IMG/VR virus record: IMGVR_UViG_3300024346_008609 | Location: 1 to 41,277 of that record | DNA length: 41,277 bases | Direction: 5' to 3' (one strand) | Source: a virus | In this document: positions 8,835 through 18,088 of the stretch, in pieces | How the letters are laid out: each line of letters opens with the position of its first letter | Numbering within the stretch: the stretch's first letter is position 1 | Notes under the pieces: generated by a model | Database searches by the model: none | Told to the model about the DNA's origin: nothing | The model's input: the letters and a program-made list of their open reading frames with translations, nothing else | Program-made: the position numbers and the translations under genes

Positions 8835-9442
8835 AAATCTCAATAGATGTAAACGGTGTACTAAGAGATACTTTAGGTAAAGTCGAACAAATTTATCAAA
8901 AATTTTTTATTGATGATTACGTTAAAGAAGAAAATGAAGAAGATTTTGAATATTCAATGAATGTACCGGTAAAATCTATTGATTTAATTGACCATTTCAC
9001 ATTCCCACAAAAAGAAGATTTATTTAATTTCTTATATATAGATTTTCCTATGAATATATTTGGACATGCTGGGTCATCAGAAAATAGTACTTTTCATGTT
9101 CTTAATGACATATATTTAGACCTTAGAGATAACCACGATTTAAATATTATTTCAGATGAAATTGGTAAATCAAAACCCGCAACATTATTTTTCTTGTCAA
9201 AATATGGTTGTCAATTAGAAACAATAAAATTTTATTCAACAATCACTGAAAATTGGGTTTGGGAAAATTCAGATATTATTATAACATCAAACCCTAAATT
9301 ATTAGAGAAAAAAATAGAAGGGAAAGTTTTAATAAAATATGAAACAACATATAACGTTGAATCTTATTCTGACTACACAATTAAAACTTTGGAGGAATTT
9401 AAAGAATTATACAAAACATTAAAACTTAAGCAAGATGATTAA
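8831..9442 (+). CDS. HAD-like protein
   Basis: 203 residues. The N-terminus MKISIDVNGVLRDT resembles HAD motif I (DxDGxLxDT) but with Val-Asn where the second catalytic Asp usually is (DVNG). A lysine in IGKSKPATLFFLSKYG and the DIIITSNPKLLEKK segment could be motifs III and IV. HAD members are phosphatases or nucleotidases. Because the second Asp is absent, activity as a standard phosphatase is uncertain. It sits between phoH and a small unknown gene, overlapping both. Confidence 0.45.
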   Translation: MKISIDVNGVLRDTLGKVEQIYQKFFIDDYVKEENEEDFEYSMNVPVKSIDLIDHFTFPQKEDLFNFLYIDFPMNIFGHAGSSENSTFHVLNDIYLDLRDNHDLNIISDEIGKSKPATLFFLSKYGCQLETIKFYSTITENWVWENSDIIITSNPKLLEKKIEGKVLIKYETTYNVESYSDYTIKTLEEFKELYKTLKLKQDD

Positions 9443-9710
9443 CGTACTTGGACAAAACTATTATTTAGATTTAAACGAATTGGATAATTTCATCCAAATA
9501 AAAAATGAAGAACTGACAGGAAACACTGAAACATTTTCTGTTATCAAATTTGAAGTTGTGAAAACAATGATTGAAGTAATCATGACTGAAAGAGAAGATG
9601 AAATGGATAATAACTTAGGAACGTATAATCAAAACAAACTAAGTATTCCCTTTAAAATTGCTTTTAATACATTATTAATGTATAAAATTATTAAACATTT
9701 AGAATTCTAA
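9435..9710 (+). CDS. Small protein of unknown function
   Basis: 91 residues, beginning MINVLGQNYYLDL. No family recognised. The start overlaps the upstream gene by 8 bases and the next gene begins one base after the stop, so it is part of the operon. The predicted content is mixed, with an acidic middle (MTEREDEMDNN) and a hydrophobic C-terminal helix (IAFNTLLMYKIIKHLEF). No signal peptide. Confidence 0.6.
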   Translation: MINVLGQNYYLDLNELDNFIQIKNEELTGNTETFSVIKFEVVKTMIEVIMTEREDEMDNNLGTYNQNKLSIPFKIAFNTLLMYKIIKHLEF

Positions 9711-9711
9711 A

Positions 9712-10776
9712 ATGGAACAAGAAACTATTTTGAAGATAGAACAATCTATCAAAAACTTGGAAAGTAAAAGTGCAAGAATATATTTCTTAGTACAAGACAC
9801 CAAAGGAAACGCCAAAGCAGGTATTAGATTTATTTACCAAATGGCTAAATCATTAAAAGATAATGGGTTTAACCCAATTATTCTTCACGAAACACAGGCA
9901 TATCAAGGTGTTGCTGAATGGATGGGTGCAGAATACATGGAAATTCCACACAACGCTATTGAGAATCAGAATTTACAAATTTCCCCTGAGGATATTGTAG
10001 TAATTCCTGAAATTTATGGACACGTAATGGAGCAAATTTCTAAATTACCTTGTGGTAAAATAGTTCTATGTCAAGCATACGACCATATGTTAGAAACACT
10101 ATCACCAGGTATATCATGGTCACAATATGGGTTTATGAAATGTATCACTACCAGTGACTTACAAAAAGAACACGTCTCTAAAATCATGAAAAATGTATCA
10201 TTTGACATTGTGGAACCTTTAATTCCTGAGTTATTCAATAAAAAAGAAAAACCAGCAAAACCAATTGTTTGTATTCACACAAGAGAACCAAGAGATACTA
10301 TGAAAATAGTTAAAGAATTTTATTTGAAGTACCCTCAATATAGATGGATTACTTTTCGTGATATGAGAGCTACAAATCAAGAAGAATTCGCAAGATTATT
10401 AAAAGAATCTTATGTTTCTGTTTGGGTTGATGATGTCAGCGCTTTTGGTACTTATCCTATTGAGAGTATGGCTTCAGGTACACCTGTAATTGGTAAAGTA
10501 CCTAACATGAAACCTGATTGGATGACAGACTCAAATGGTGTTTGGACATACGAACAAAACGGATTAGTTGATATCTTAGCTGAGTTCACTCAAAATTGGT
10601 TGGAGGATAATATTTCAGACCAACTTTACGGTACAGGTTTAAGAACGGCCGAAAGATTTAAAGATGCTGAATATTTCACATCTACGGTAGTAAAACATTT
10701 TGACGCATACCTATCAACAAGAAAAAATTCATTCCAAGAACAATTGGATAAATTAAAATTAACAGAAGCAGAATAA
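9712..10776 (+). CDS. GT4-like glycosyltransferase (GT-B fold)
   Basis: 354 residues. After a short N-terminal helix, RIYFLVQDTKGNAKAGIRFI fits the first strand and glycine loop of a GT-B domain. The C-terminal half has PIVCIHTREPRD, a strand for the second domain, and FGTYPIESMASGTPVIG (near residue 245-260), the E-x7-E-like donor-site segment of GT4 retaining transferases. It would use a nucleotide sugar; GDP- or UDP-activated sugars made by the upstream enzymes are candidates, by inference. Followed after one base by a GT2 gene. Confidence 0.75.
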   Translation: MEQETILKIEQSIKNLESKSARIYFLVQDTKGNAKAGIRFIYQMAKSLKDNGFNPIILHETQAYQGVAEWMGAEYMEIPHNAIENQNLQISPEDIVVIPEIYGHVMEQISKLPCGKIVLCQAYDHMLETLSPGISWSQYGFMKCITTSDLQKEHVSKIMKNVSFDIVEPLIPELFNKKEKPAKPIVCIHTREPRDTMKIVKEFYLKYPQYRWITFRDMRATNQEEFARLLKESYVSVWVDDVSAFGTYPIESMASGTPVIGKVPNMKPDWMTDSNGVWTYEQNGLVDILAEFTQNWLEDNISDQLYGTGLRTAERFKDAEYFTSTVVKHFDAYLSTRKNSFQEQLDKLKLTEAE

Positions 10777-10777
10777 C

Positions 10778-11581
10778 ATGGAAAATTTAGATATTTCAGT
10801 AATATTACCAGTAGAGTCATCTAAACATTTGGACTTTGCAGAATACTTTGACAAAGCAATTTTGTCTATACAAAACCAAGTTATTGGTATTAATGAATTG
10901 GTTATCGTTCACTCAGGTGAAGAGTCATTATCAAATTACATTTCAAACTACAATTTTAGTGGTTTGACTGTAAATATTTACCATAATGAAGGTAAAACTG
11001 ATTTTGGTAGTCAGGTTAACTATGGAGTTTCAAAGGCAAAATCTAAATGGATTTCAATCTTAGAATTTGATGATGAGTATGCATCTATTTGGTTTAAAAA
11101 TGTAAAAGTATATATGGATGCATATCCTGAAGTTGATGGTTTTCTACCGATTGTAGTTGACGTTGACGGTAAGGGTGTATTTGCAGGGTTTACTAACGAA
11201 GCAACATTTGCGGCTAGCATGAATACTGAAATTGGTATTCTAAGTAACGATATGTTGTTAAGTTATCAAAACTTCCAAACATCAGGTATAGTTCTAAAAA
11301 AAGAAACTTATGAGGATTTTGGGGGATTTAAACCATCGTTTAAACTTACATTTATTTATGAATTCTTATTAAGATTAACATATAACTCGGCGACATTAAT
11401 GACTATTCCTAAAATTGGTTACAAGCATATCAATTTACGTGAAGGTTCAATTTTCTGGGGTTACAAAAATGGTACACACAGAATTACGGATGACGAAGTT
11501 CGTTTTTGGATTGATTCAGCTAAAAAAGAACATTTCTTCACTGAAGATAGAGGCATAAAATATGAACCAGTCGATGCTTAA
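10778..11581 (+). CDS. GT2-like glycosyltransferase (GT-A fold)
   Basis: 267 residues. The N-terminus DISVILPVESSKHLDF and the FDKAILSIQNQ helix are typical of family 2 transferases. NYGVSKAKSKWISILEFDDEY contains the FDDE acidic site at the DxD position. A later FKPSFKLTFIYEFLLRL segment fits the acceptor region. No membrane segments are visible, so it is probably soluble. The stop overlaps the start of the sigma factor gene as TAATG, linking the glycan genes to the late regulator. Confidence 0.75.
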   Translation: MENLDISVILPVESSKHLDFAEYFDKAILSIQNQVIGINELVIVHSGEESLSNYISNYNFSGLTVNIYHNEGKTDFGSQVNYGVSKAKSKWISILEFDDEYASIWFKNVKVYMDAYPEVDGFLPIVVDVDGKGVFAGFTNEATFAASMNTEIGILSNDMLLSYQNFQTSGIVLKKETYEDFGGFKPSFKLTFIYEFLLRLTYNSATLMTIPKIGYKHINLREGSIFWGYKNGTHRITDDEVRFWIDSAKKEHFFTEDRGIKYEPVDA

Positions 11582-12336
11582 TGTTAGTAACCGAATTGTC
11601 GGGTTCCTCACAAACTCTAACTGAATCGAGAAAGAGGGGTAGAAAACCTACAAATACCAATTATTTTGACGTAAGAGAGGAGACGGCAGTTAGGATGTTC
11701 TTAACTGCCACAACCTATAATGAACGTAATGATATCTATAATGAATTTTTACGTGCACCGTTAGATAAGATGATTGAATCAATCATAAGACGGTACAAAC
11801 TATATAGAAAAGATATGGATTTTATTGAAATCCATAATGATACTCATTCTTTTTTAGTTACAAAAATAGAAAAGTTCAAACCAGATAAAAACAAAAAGGC
11901 ATACTCCTATTTTGGTACTATCTGTAAAAACTATTTAATGGGTCAAATTATTAAAGACCAAAAAGAAACAAATAGAAAAATATCATATGAAGACATTTCA
12001 CTTTCTTTAGAAAATAGACCTGACATGATTTATCACATTGATGGTACTACTATTGAACCTATCGATGTTATTGAAAAATTCATTAAGGAATTAAAAGATT
12101 TTTTAATGGACCCTAATATGAGTGAGAATGAACAAAGATTGGGTAATGCACTTGTCGAACTATTTGAAAATTACGAAAATATTTTTATTGGGAATGATAA
12201 TAATAAATTTAATAAGAATATTATTTTACTTTCACTAAGAGAAATGACAAATCTGTCAACAAAAGAAATTAGAACATCAATGAAAAAATTTAAAAAACTT
12301 TATTTTGATTTGATGAAAAGACTAAATGAATTATAA
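11581..12336 (+). CDS. 55: Late transcription sigma factor, T4 gp55-like
   Basis: 251 residues. The N-terminus carries a basic RKRGRKP stretch (17-23, AT-hook-like). The middle resembles the gp55/sigma region 2 arrangement: a helix with IRRYKLYRKDMD, then KIEKFKPDKNKKAYSYFGTI (95-114) followed by CKNYLMGQIIKDQKETNRK, close in pattern to the F-x-P-x-K-x-x-x-A-x-x-Y-F signature of T4-type late sigma factors. In T4, gp55 directs host RNA polymerase to late promoters with a TATAAATA -10 element. The C-terminal 100 residues look like an extra helical region. Its likely targets here are the TATTTAT elements listed separately (inference). Confidence 0.72.
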   Translation: MLVTELSGSSQTLTESRKRGRKPTNTNYFDVREETAVRMFLTATTYNERNDIYNEFLRAPLDKMIESIIRRYKLYRKDMDFIEIHNDTHSFLVTKIEKFKPDKNKKAYSYFGTICKNYLMGQIIKDQKETNRKISYEDISLSLENRPDMIYHIDGTTIEPIDVIEKFIKELKDFLMDPNMSENEQRLGNALVELFENYENIFIGNDNNKFNKNIILLSLREMTNLSTKEIRTSMKKFKKLYFDLMKRLNEL

Positions 12337-12350
12337 AAACTTAGTTGAAA

Positions 12351-12357
12351 TATTTAT
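12351..12357 (+). promoter_or_regulatory. Candidate late -10 element (TATTTAT)
   Basis: TATTTAT preceded by A, ending 6 bases before the ATG at 12364. It is one of thirteen copies upstream of genes in this window. If it is a -10 element, the transcript would start at or next to the ATG. Confidence 0.5.
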
Positions 12358-12363
12358 AGTATT

Positions 12364-12741
12364 ATGGCAAGACCTAAAAAGAAAGATATTATACTCAGTA
12401 AAGATTCTGTTTTGAGTCTAATGCAAGAAATCTACAATGAACTTGTAGAACAAAGAACGACTGCGGTTAGAATTCAAAATAGATTAATTAGTATGATGAA
12501 AGACCCTAAGGATACTGTTGCCATTTCAAACATGTTGAAGGAACAACAAAAAATTATTAATGATACAATTGAAAAGAAATTGTCTCTTTCAAAACTACAA
12601 TCAACAATTTGGGAAAAATCTCAGAATTCAGGTAATGATGAAGCATTTGACCTTTCTGAAATGGACGAAGATGTATTAAAGGCATTAATCGATAAAGATA
12701 TTGATAATTCGTCTGGTGGGGGTTATAAACTTAATAAGTAA
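12364..12741 (+). CDS. Small helical protein, unknown (terminase small subunit possible)
   Basis: 125 residues. It begins MARPKKKDI, basic, and then a long helical stretch from about 15 to 95 (AVRIQNRLISMMKDPKDTV, EQQKIINDTIEKKLSLSKL) ending in an acidic tail and GGGYKLNK. The size, helical centre and position directly upstream of a large structural gene would suit a small terminase or other DNA-packaging helper, but no diagnostic motif is seen. It has its own TATTTAT element, so it is probably expressed late. Confidence 0.6.
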   Translation: MARPKKKDIILSKDSVLSLMQEIYNELVEQRTTAVRIQNRLISMMKDPKDTVAISNMLKEQQKIINDTIEKKLSLSKLQSTIWEKSQNSGNDEAFDLSEMDEDVLKALIDKDIDNSSGGGYKLNK

Positions 12742-12749
12742 TAACCAAA

Positions 12750-14792
12750 ATGGCTACGGAACCACAAACTAACCCGAGTGAAACAGACCCTCTATTAGAG
12801 AAATACGAAAAGTTTAAAAACAAGGCTCAAGCATTTGAGACTGCAATTGAAACTAAACGGGACCAATTAGATATTATAAGAAAAAAATCAGGTGACCCTT
12901 TTGCACAAGACAAAAAAAGAGCGTTTAGTGCTTTAAATGAATTTGGCGACGACACGAGCACAATTCAAAATGATTTTAAAAAACAATTACAATCATTTAA
13001 AAAAACACAATTAGACCAACTTACTGAAATATTCTTAATAACTAAGAAAAACAACCCTTTAAATACTAAAACAAAATCAGGTAAAACAAAAAGTGTTTTA
13101 AGACAAACTGGTGAAGTTGCAGGTAGAAGAACTATAGATACACTTGTTGACTCTTACAACGATGCTATTTTATCAACAAAGGCACAAATTCCAAGAATAT
13201 GGAAAGAAGAGTTAACTAAAATGTTAGGTTGTTCTGAAGAACAAACATATGACAATAATGTAGATATCTACATTAAATTAGAGTCTATAGATTTTTTTGG
13301 AATACTTAAAGAATCTCCCGATTCTTTACCTGGTGGATTATTTTATGAGACGGGTACAACATACAATGGAAAAGTTCCTTACAACATGAATAAGGAATTG
13401 TACCATAGAACTTTATTTCCCGGTTATAGTTTTATACAAGAATACGGTCAGGATTATTTAGGTGCATCCTCAAATCAACTTTTTAATATTGAATATGTAA
13501 CTCAGGACCAATATGGGAATCCTGGTAATTTTTACAAAGTTCAAATGGAATCAAGAACTAATGACGTAAATAAAGTTACGGACTTTTTGGTTGATTACTA
13601 CGACTCTATTGAAATATTAGATTTTGATACCTTGATTGCTCAAGTATTGGATATGTTAACAGGTGCCTTTTCTTTTTCAGCTTCAGTATCGACTGATAAA
13701 CTTAGAGAACAAAAATGGTTTGAAAAAATACTTCAAAGAATATTAGGGTTATGTTTTGACACTCAACAAGAAATTGATGTTAGTGGTGTTGCTAAATTAT
13801 CAGTTTTAGATAATATAGATGATAGTTTCTTTGAATTGTCACCAAGAGAATACGCCGAAATTGATGATGAAATTATAAACATACAAATGGGTGTTACTGA
13901 GTTTACATCATGTGACAGTGTAAAACTACCTTTAGATGTTAATTCAATGTACGAATATTCTAACAAGGCAAGAGAAGCATCAACACTCACAGACAAATTA
14001 GCATCACTTTCAGAATCTTTAGATGAAATGGGTGAAAACCAAGATTGGAAACTTTTGTTACCAAATGTTGAGTTTTCAGCAGCAATTAAAACTGATTTTT
14101 TAAAGATGATTCCTAAGGCAATATTGTCGGCAATATTATCACCTAAAGTCGTATTGGGTGTTATTCTTTTAGCTAAATCAATTAAGAATCCTATTGTTGA
14201 TGAAATTGAAAATTTAACAGATTTTGTAACAAAACTGAGAGATTTAATTATTTCTGTGATGTCAAGAATTGGGGCAATTTTTGTTGAGACCGTGTTTTTA
14301 AATATTAAAAAAAATATGAACAGATTGATTCAAGACCTTTTAATTGACATTATTCGTGAATCTAAAGATGCTAGAATCAAAATGATTACAAGCCTTATCG
14401 CAACTGCAATTATAGTACAAAGAGGTGTAAGAGATTTTAGGAGGTGTAAATCTGTAATTGATGAGTTGTTAGGGTTGTTTAGAATAATCCAAGCAAACTT
14501 AGGTAATCCTGATTTACCACAAATAGCATTAGCGGCAGCTAGAAGGTTGGACGGTATGAATAAAACTAGGGCATTTACAAAAATAGTTGAGGACCTCCAA
14601 CAAAAAGGTATGCCGACAGGTGCACTACCTAGTGGTTCACCTAACATGATGAACCAAGACAAAAAATCATTCTTAGAAGGGTTCTTTGATGAAATGTATG
14701 AAAACGGTAAAACTGAAATTTTTATTCCACCATTAACTATAACACCCGCAGGATTGACTTTACCTTCCAAGGGTTATGGTAAATCTTATTAA
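12750..14792 (+). CDS. Large putative virion protein, function unknown
   Basis: 680 residues, not recognised. The N-terminal 130 residues are charged and helical (YEKFKNKAQAFETAIETKRD). The middle is mixed. Residues about 450-600 are a helical, hydrophobic region with AILSAILSPKVVLGVILLAK and MITSLIATAIIVQRGV, which could be membrane-interacting or buried coiled helices. The C-terminus is Pro/Gly-rich (IPPLTITPAGLTLPSKGYG). It is followed by a 67-aa protein and a baseplate spike-like protein, so a tail or baseplate role is plausible. The hydrophobic helices could also mean a protein that contacts the cell membrane during injection. Confidence 0.65.
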   Translation: MATEPQTNPSETDPLLEKYEKFKNKAQAFETAIETKRDQLDIIRKKSGDPFAQDKKRAFSALNEFGDDTSTIQNDFKKQLQSFKKTQLDQLTEIFLITKKNNPLNTKTKSGKTKSVLRQTGEVAGRRTIDTLVDSYNDAILSTKAQIPRIWKEELTKMLGCSEEQTYDNNVDIYIKLESIDFFGILKESPDSLPGGLFYETGTTYNGKVPYNMNKELYHRTLFPGYSFIQEYGQDYLGASSNQLFNIEYVTQDQYGNPGNFYKVQMESRTNDVNKVTDFLVDYYDSIEILDFDTLIAQVLDMLTGAFSFSASVSTDKLREQKWFEKILQRILGLCFDTQQEIDVSGVAKLSVLDNIDDSFFELSPREYAEIDDEIINIQMGVTEFTSCDSVKLPLDVNSMYEYSNKAREASTLTDKLASLSESLDEMGENQDWKLLLPNVEFSAAIKTDFLKMIPKAILSAILSPKVVLGVILLAKSIKNPIVDEIENLTDFVTKLRDLIISVMSRIGAIFVETVFLNIKKNMNRLIQDLLIDIIRESKDARIKMITSLIATAIIVQRGVRDFRRCKSVIDELLGLFRIIQANLGNPDLPQIALAAARRLDGMNKTRAFTKIVEDLQQKGMPTGALPSGSPNMMNQDKKSFLEGFFDEMYENGKTEIFIPPLTITPAGLTLPSKGYGKSY

Positions 14793-14793
14793 T

Positions 14794-14997
14794 ATGGAAC
14801 AAGTAGGTAAATTACAAACAATCATATCAGATTACAAAAACAAATCTAACACAGATTTAAAATACGCCATGGATTATCTATCAAATGATTTTGAAGAAAC
14901 AAAAAGTTTATTAATTAGACTTAGTCATCATTTAGATAATACTGAAAAAATATATAACGAAATATATAAAGAATACAAAAAAAGGACTAAAGAATGA
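14794..14997 (+). CDS. Small helical protein, unknown
   Basis: 67 residues from the ATG at 14794, two bases after the upstream stop. An in-frame ATG at 14776 would overlap the previous gene and is less likely. The sequence (MEQVGKLQTIISDYKNKS onward) is almost entirely helical and ends in a basic EIYKEYKKRTKE. The stop overlaps the next start as ATGA, so it is translationally coupled to the baseplate gene and may be its chaperone or a small tail part. Confidence 0.6.
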   Translation: MEQVGKLQTIISDYKNKSNTDLKYAMDYLSNDFEETKSLLIRLSHHLDNTEKIYNEIYKEYKKRTKE

Positions 14998-16559
14998 GTT
15001 TAACTCCTGATGAAAATAGAATAGTCACCGAAGTCTTAAGAAAAGTTAGACCTTTAGTTAAGACATTTAGACCGGCAAAAGTTATTGATAACCAAGACCC
15101 ACAAATGCTTGGGAGAATTCGTTGCGTTCCCGAACAAATAAATGAACAGGATTTACAAGATTCTGTTTATAAATTTAATACAAAAAAAGATAAATGGACT
15201 GAAAAGGACCCATTTGTTTATTTACCATTCTTACCGTATTTTATTTATCAAGTCCCAAAAACTGACGAATATGTACAACTATTATATTCAGACCCTACAG
15301 ACCCTCTTAACACATCAAGATACTACGTTCAAGGACCATTCTCATCTCCAACAACAATTTATAAAGAGAACGTAAATTCAGCCAAAACATTTTTAAACTC
15401 AGGTATCAGAAATAAAAGATACCGAGCACTTAAAAACCAAGACGGTGAAATAGAAAATCCAAACACGGCAGGAGTATATCCCGAACCAGGAGATAACGCC
15501 ATACTTGGAAGATATAATTCAGACGTAATCACCAAAGATGGTGAAATAATTTTTAGAGCTGGTCAACACAAACCGTTTGTAAATGGACAAATTCCTGTAG
15601 CAAATACTGAAAGAGCATTTTTACAACTTAGTGTTTTTGACGAAACTATTCAGACCGCACCAAGGGAGTCTCAAATTAAATTAATACCACAGGATAAAGA
15701 CATTACAAGATTAGTTGAGTACACAATTATTAATCCTGAAAACATGTATAGTGCTCTCACAGGTAATGTTATTATTTATTCTATTACACCAGACAAATCT
15801 AACTCGGGAAATACTTTAGCGGGTAATATTACCCCCACATCTGACTTAGATAGTTACAAATCAATTCAAAAGATTTTACCATTTAGTAATCTGTCATTAG
15901 GTCAAGTAGCCGAATTTATTAATAGTGTTTTAAGTCAGGTTATGGGAGGTAGATTAAGTGATGGAACACCAATCATTAATCAATACCCATTCTATTATAG
16001 GTCATCAACAAACTTATTTAGTCAGGTTATGGATAGTGATTTAACTACTGCCCCTGAGGTGTTGATGAATTTGTTGACTTTATTCCCACTTATTAAACCA
16101 ACAAATTACATTATATCAAATTCAGGTAACGGACTTATCTACGATAAAAAAGGTTCAACTACGGTTCCAAAAACACCAAAACGTGAAAGTTACACACCTA
16201 AGAGAATAATTGCTAAAAACAATACCGTGGCAATTATGGGTGCAAAACAATTGTATTTTTTATCACACGATACAATCAATCCGACAAGGGGTAAAATACA
16301 ATTAGACGGGACAATTTACGGTATTGACCAAAATAGATTGGTAGATGAAATTCAGCCAAAAACATCTTCATTTGTGAGGGGTGAAGAGTTAATACAACTA
16401 TTATCTAAGATTGTTGAAGTCTTAATAACTCACGTACATCCTTATCCTGGTTTACCACCAGATACTGTAACGGTGAGTGGTGCGCAGTTAGATACGTTGA
16501 TTAAAGAGTTAAATGATGCTGGTCAAAAAATATTAAATAAAAATATTCGACTGAACTAA
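14994..16559 (+). CDS. Baseplate hub/spike protein with gp5-like OB domain
   Basis: 521 residues. DPQMLGRIRCVPE (35-47) followed by DPFVYLPFLPYFIYQVPKTD and YVQLLYSD matches the OB-fold of gp5/gpV-type baseplate proteins, where a 'GR(V/I)RV' strand leads into a P-x-x-P loop. Near the C-terminus ELIQLLSKIVEVLITHVHPY followed by PGLPPD is a conserved end seen in T4-like baseplate proteins. No lysozyme domain (present in T4 gp5) can be recognised. It likely sits at the centre of the baseplate above the tail tip. Confidence 0.65.
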   Translation: MSLTPDENRIVTEVLRKVRPLVKTFRPAKVIDNQDPQMLGRIRCVPEQINEQDLQDSVYKFNTKKDKWTEKDPFVYLPFLPYFIYQVPKTDEYVQLLYSDPTDPLNTSRYYVQGPFSSPTTIYKENVNSAKTFLNSGIRNKRYRALKNQDGEIENPNTAGVYPEPGDNAILGRYNSDVITKDGEIIFRAGQHKPFVNGQIPVANTERAFLQLSVFDETIQTAPRESQIKLIPQDKDITRLVEYTIINPENMYSALTGNVIIYSITPDKSNSGNTLAGNITPTSDLDSYKSIQKILPFSNLSLGQVAEFINSVLSQVMGGRLSDGTPIINQYPFYYRSSTNLFSQVMDSDLTTAPEVLMNLLTLFPLIKPTNYIISNSGNGLIYDKKGSTTVPKTPKRESYTPKRIIAKNNTVAIMGAKQLYFLSHDTINPTRGKIQLDGTIYGIDQNRLVDEIQPKTSSFVRGEELIQLLSKIVEVLITHVHPYPGLPPDTVTVSGAQLDTLIKELNDAGQKILNKNIRLN

Positions 16560-16578
16560 GTATTTATAGTAAAATACT
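16559..16578 (+). repeat. Inverted repeat overlapping the late element
   Basis: AGTATTT (16559-16565) and AAATACT (16572-16578) form a perfect 7-bp dyad with a 6-base loop. It starts on the last base of the upstream stop codon and contains the TATTTAT element. It may fold in the upstream mRNA or mark a protein site. Confidence 0.5.
16561..16567 (+). promoter_or_regulatory. Candidate late -10 element (TATTTAT)
   Basis: TATTTAT preceded by G, 14 bases before the ATG at 16582. It lies inside a 7-bp inverted repeat. Confidence 0.5.
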
Positions 16579-16581
16579 CAG

Positions 16582-18087
16582 ATGTCTACAGTAAAATCGT
16601 ATTTTAGTAAAAACGATACATTAATTTATAATTCTTTTACCAATACAGGTAGAAATCCTGTTATTGAATTATTTTACGGTAGAGTGGATAATATTATTCC
16701 ACCTCCAGGTTTTAGCCGTTTAATCTTTGATATTAACTTAGACCTTTTACAAGAACAAGTTGCAGATGGAACCATCTCAACGGGATGTTCTCGTTCAATG
16801 ACTCACGTTCTTAAGATGACAAATACTTCACAGTTTGATGAAGCATTGTTAAATGGGTATTGGTCCGATGGAAGAAGAAGAGCAACATCATTTGATTTAA
16901 TTCTATTTAGAATACCAAAGGTTTCGGGCTCAACAGGTAATCTACAAACATGGGACGAAGGTGTTGGTTATGATTACTATAACTCTGCAGTTCCTCTTAA
17001 TTCGTCAAATGCTCAAAGTGTTACTGAACAATTATTAACAGATAAAACATTCTCAACACGTCCTGTAAACTGGTACCAAAGAACAACAATTGACAATTGG
17101 TCCACACCAGGTTTATACAATAACACAAATTCACTTACATCTTTAACAGGTCTTAACTATTCTGCATTAACCATTGTTGATGTCCAACATTTTGAATTTG
17201 GCAATGAAGATATTGAATTTGATATGACAAATGAAATAAACAATATCTTAACAGGTGCAACTACAGGTCACACAGGTTGGGGTGTTGCGTTTGTTCCTCA
17301 GGTTGAAAACTTAACAGGACTAACAGAAAATTATGCTGTCGGTTTCTTTTCAAGACATACTCAAACATTCTATGAGCCTTATTTAGAAACTACTTACGAT
17401 GACTTAATTACTGATGATAGAAATAACTTCATTGAGGGTCAGACTAATAAGTTGTATTTGTACACCTACGTTAACGGTAACCCAATTAAATTGGACACCC
17501 CACCCGTAGTTACAATCTATGACCAAAATGATGATATTGTTCAATCAGGTATAACTTCTTGTATGATTACAAGGGGGGTTTATGAGATTAGTGTAAGTGG
17601 TATTACTGCAACTACAATACCTTGTATGTTTTATGATGTTTGGTCAGGTTTATCTTATAACGGTATATCAATTGCCAATGTTGAAAATGAATTTGTTTTA
17701 AAAAGTAATTCTAACTATTTCCAAATTGGAACAAGTACACAAACACCTAAGATATACGCATTTAATTTCTTTGGGATAAGACAAAATGAAAAGATAATCA
17801 ACACGGATATTAGAAAAGTGACTTGTATTATTAGACAAGCATATTCTTCTAATGTTGTTTTAAATACTGTAGATGCATATTACAGAGTCTACGTTAGGGA
17901 AGGACAGACAGAAGTTGAGGTTCAGGGTTGGACTCCAATTAACAGAACACCTGATAGTTTTTATTTTGTATTTGATACAAGAGATAAAATTCCAAACGAA
18001 TACTTCATTGACATGAAAGTAGTGACTGACTTAAATGTTGATATTTATAAACAGACATTACAATTCCAAATCGTAAATAGAAAGTAA
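16582..18087 (+). CDS. Beta-rich virion structural protein, unknown
   Basis: 501 residues, not assigned to a family. It is rich in Thr, Asn, Gly and aromatic residues and predicted almost wholly beta, typical of tail fibre, baseplate wedge or decoration proteins. The C-terminal 200 residues contain repeated beta-sandwich-like stretches (VVTIYDQNDDIVQSGITSC, RVYVREGQTEVEVQGWTPIN). No signal peptide. It has its own TATTTAT element and follows the baseplate spike gene, so a tail or receptor-binding role is the best guess. Confidence 0.65.
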   Translation: MSTVKSYFSKNDTLIYNSFTNTGRNPVIELFYGRVDNIIPPPGFSRLIFDINLDLLQEQVADGTISTGCSRSMTHVLKMTNTSQFDEALLNGYWSDGRRRATSFDLILFRIPKVSGSTGNLQTWDEGVGYDYYNSAVPLNSSNAQSVTEQLLTDKTFSTRPVNWYQRTTIDNWSTPGLYNNTNSLTSLTGLNYSALTIVDVQHFEFGNEDIEFDMTNEINNILTGATTGHTGWGVAFVPQVENLTGLTENYAVGFFSRHTQTFYEPYLETTYDDLITDDRNNFIEGQTNKLYLYTYVNGNPIKLDTPPVVTIYDQNDDIVQSGITSCMITRGVYEISVSGITATTIPCMFYDVWSGLSYNGISIANVENEFVLKSNSNYFQIGTSTQTPKIYAFNFFGIRQNEKIINTDIRKVTCIIRQAYSSNVVLNTVDAYYRVYVREGQTEVEVQGWTPINRTPDSFYFVFDTRDKIPNEYFIDMKVVTDLNVDIYKQTLQFQIVNRK

Positions 18088-18088
18088 A

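Noticed and set aside
14330-14770. Open frame of 146 codons on the - strand
   Set aside because: It is antisense to the end of the 680-aa gene, has no start context or motif, and the + strand gene is continuous and coupled to its neighbours.
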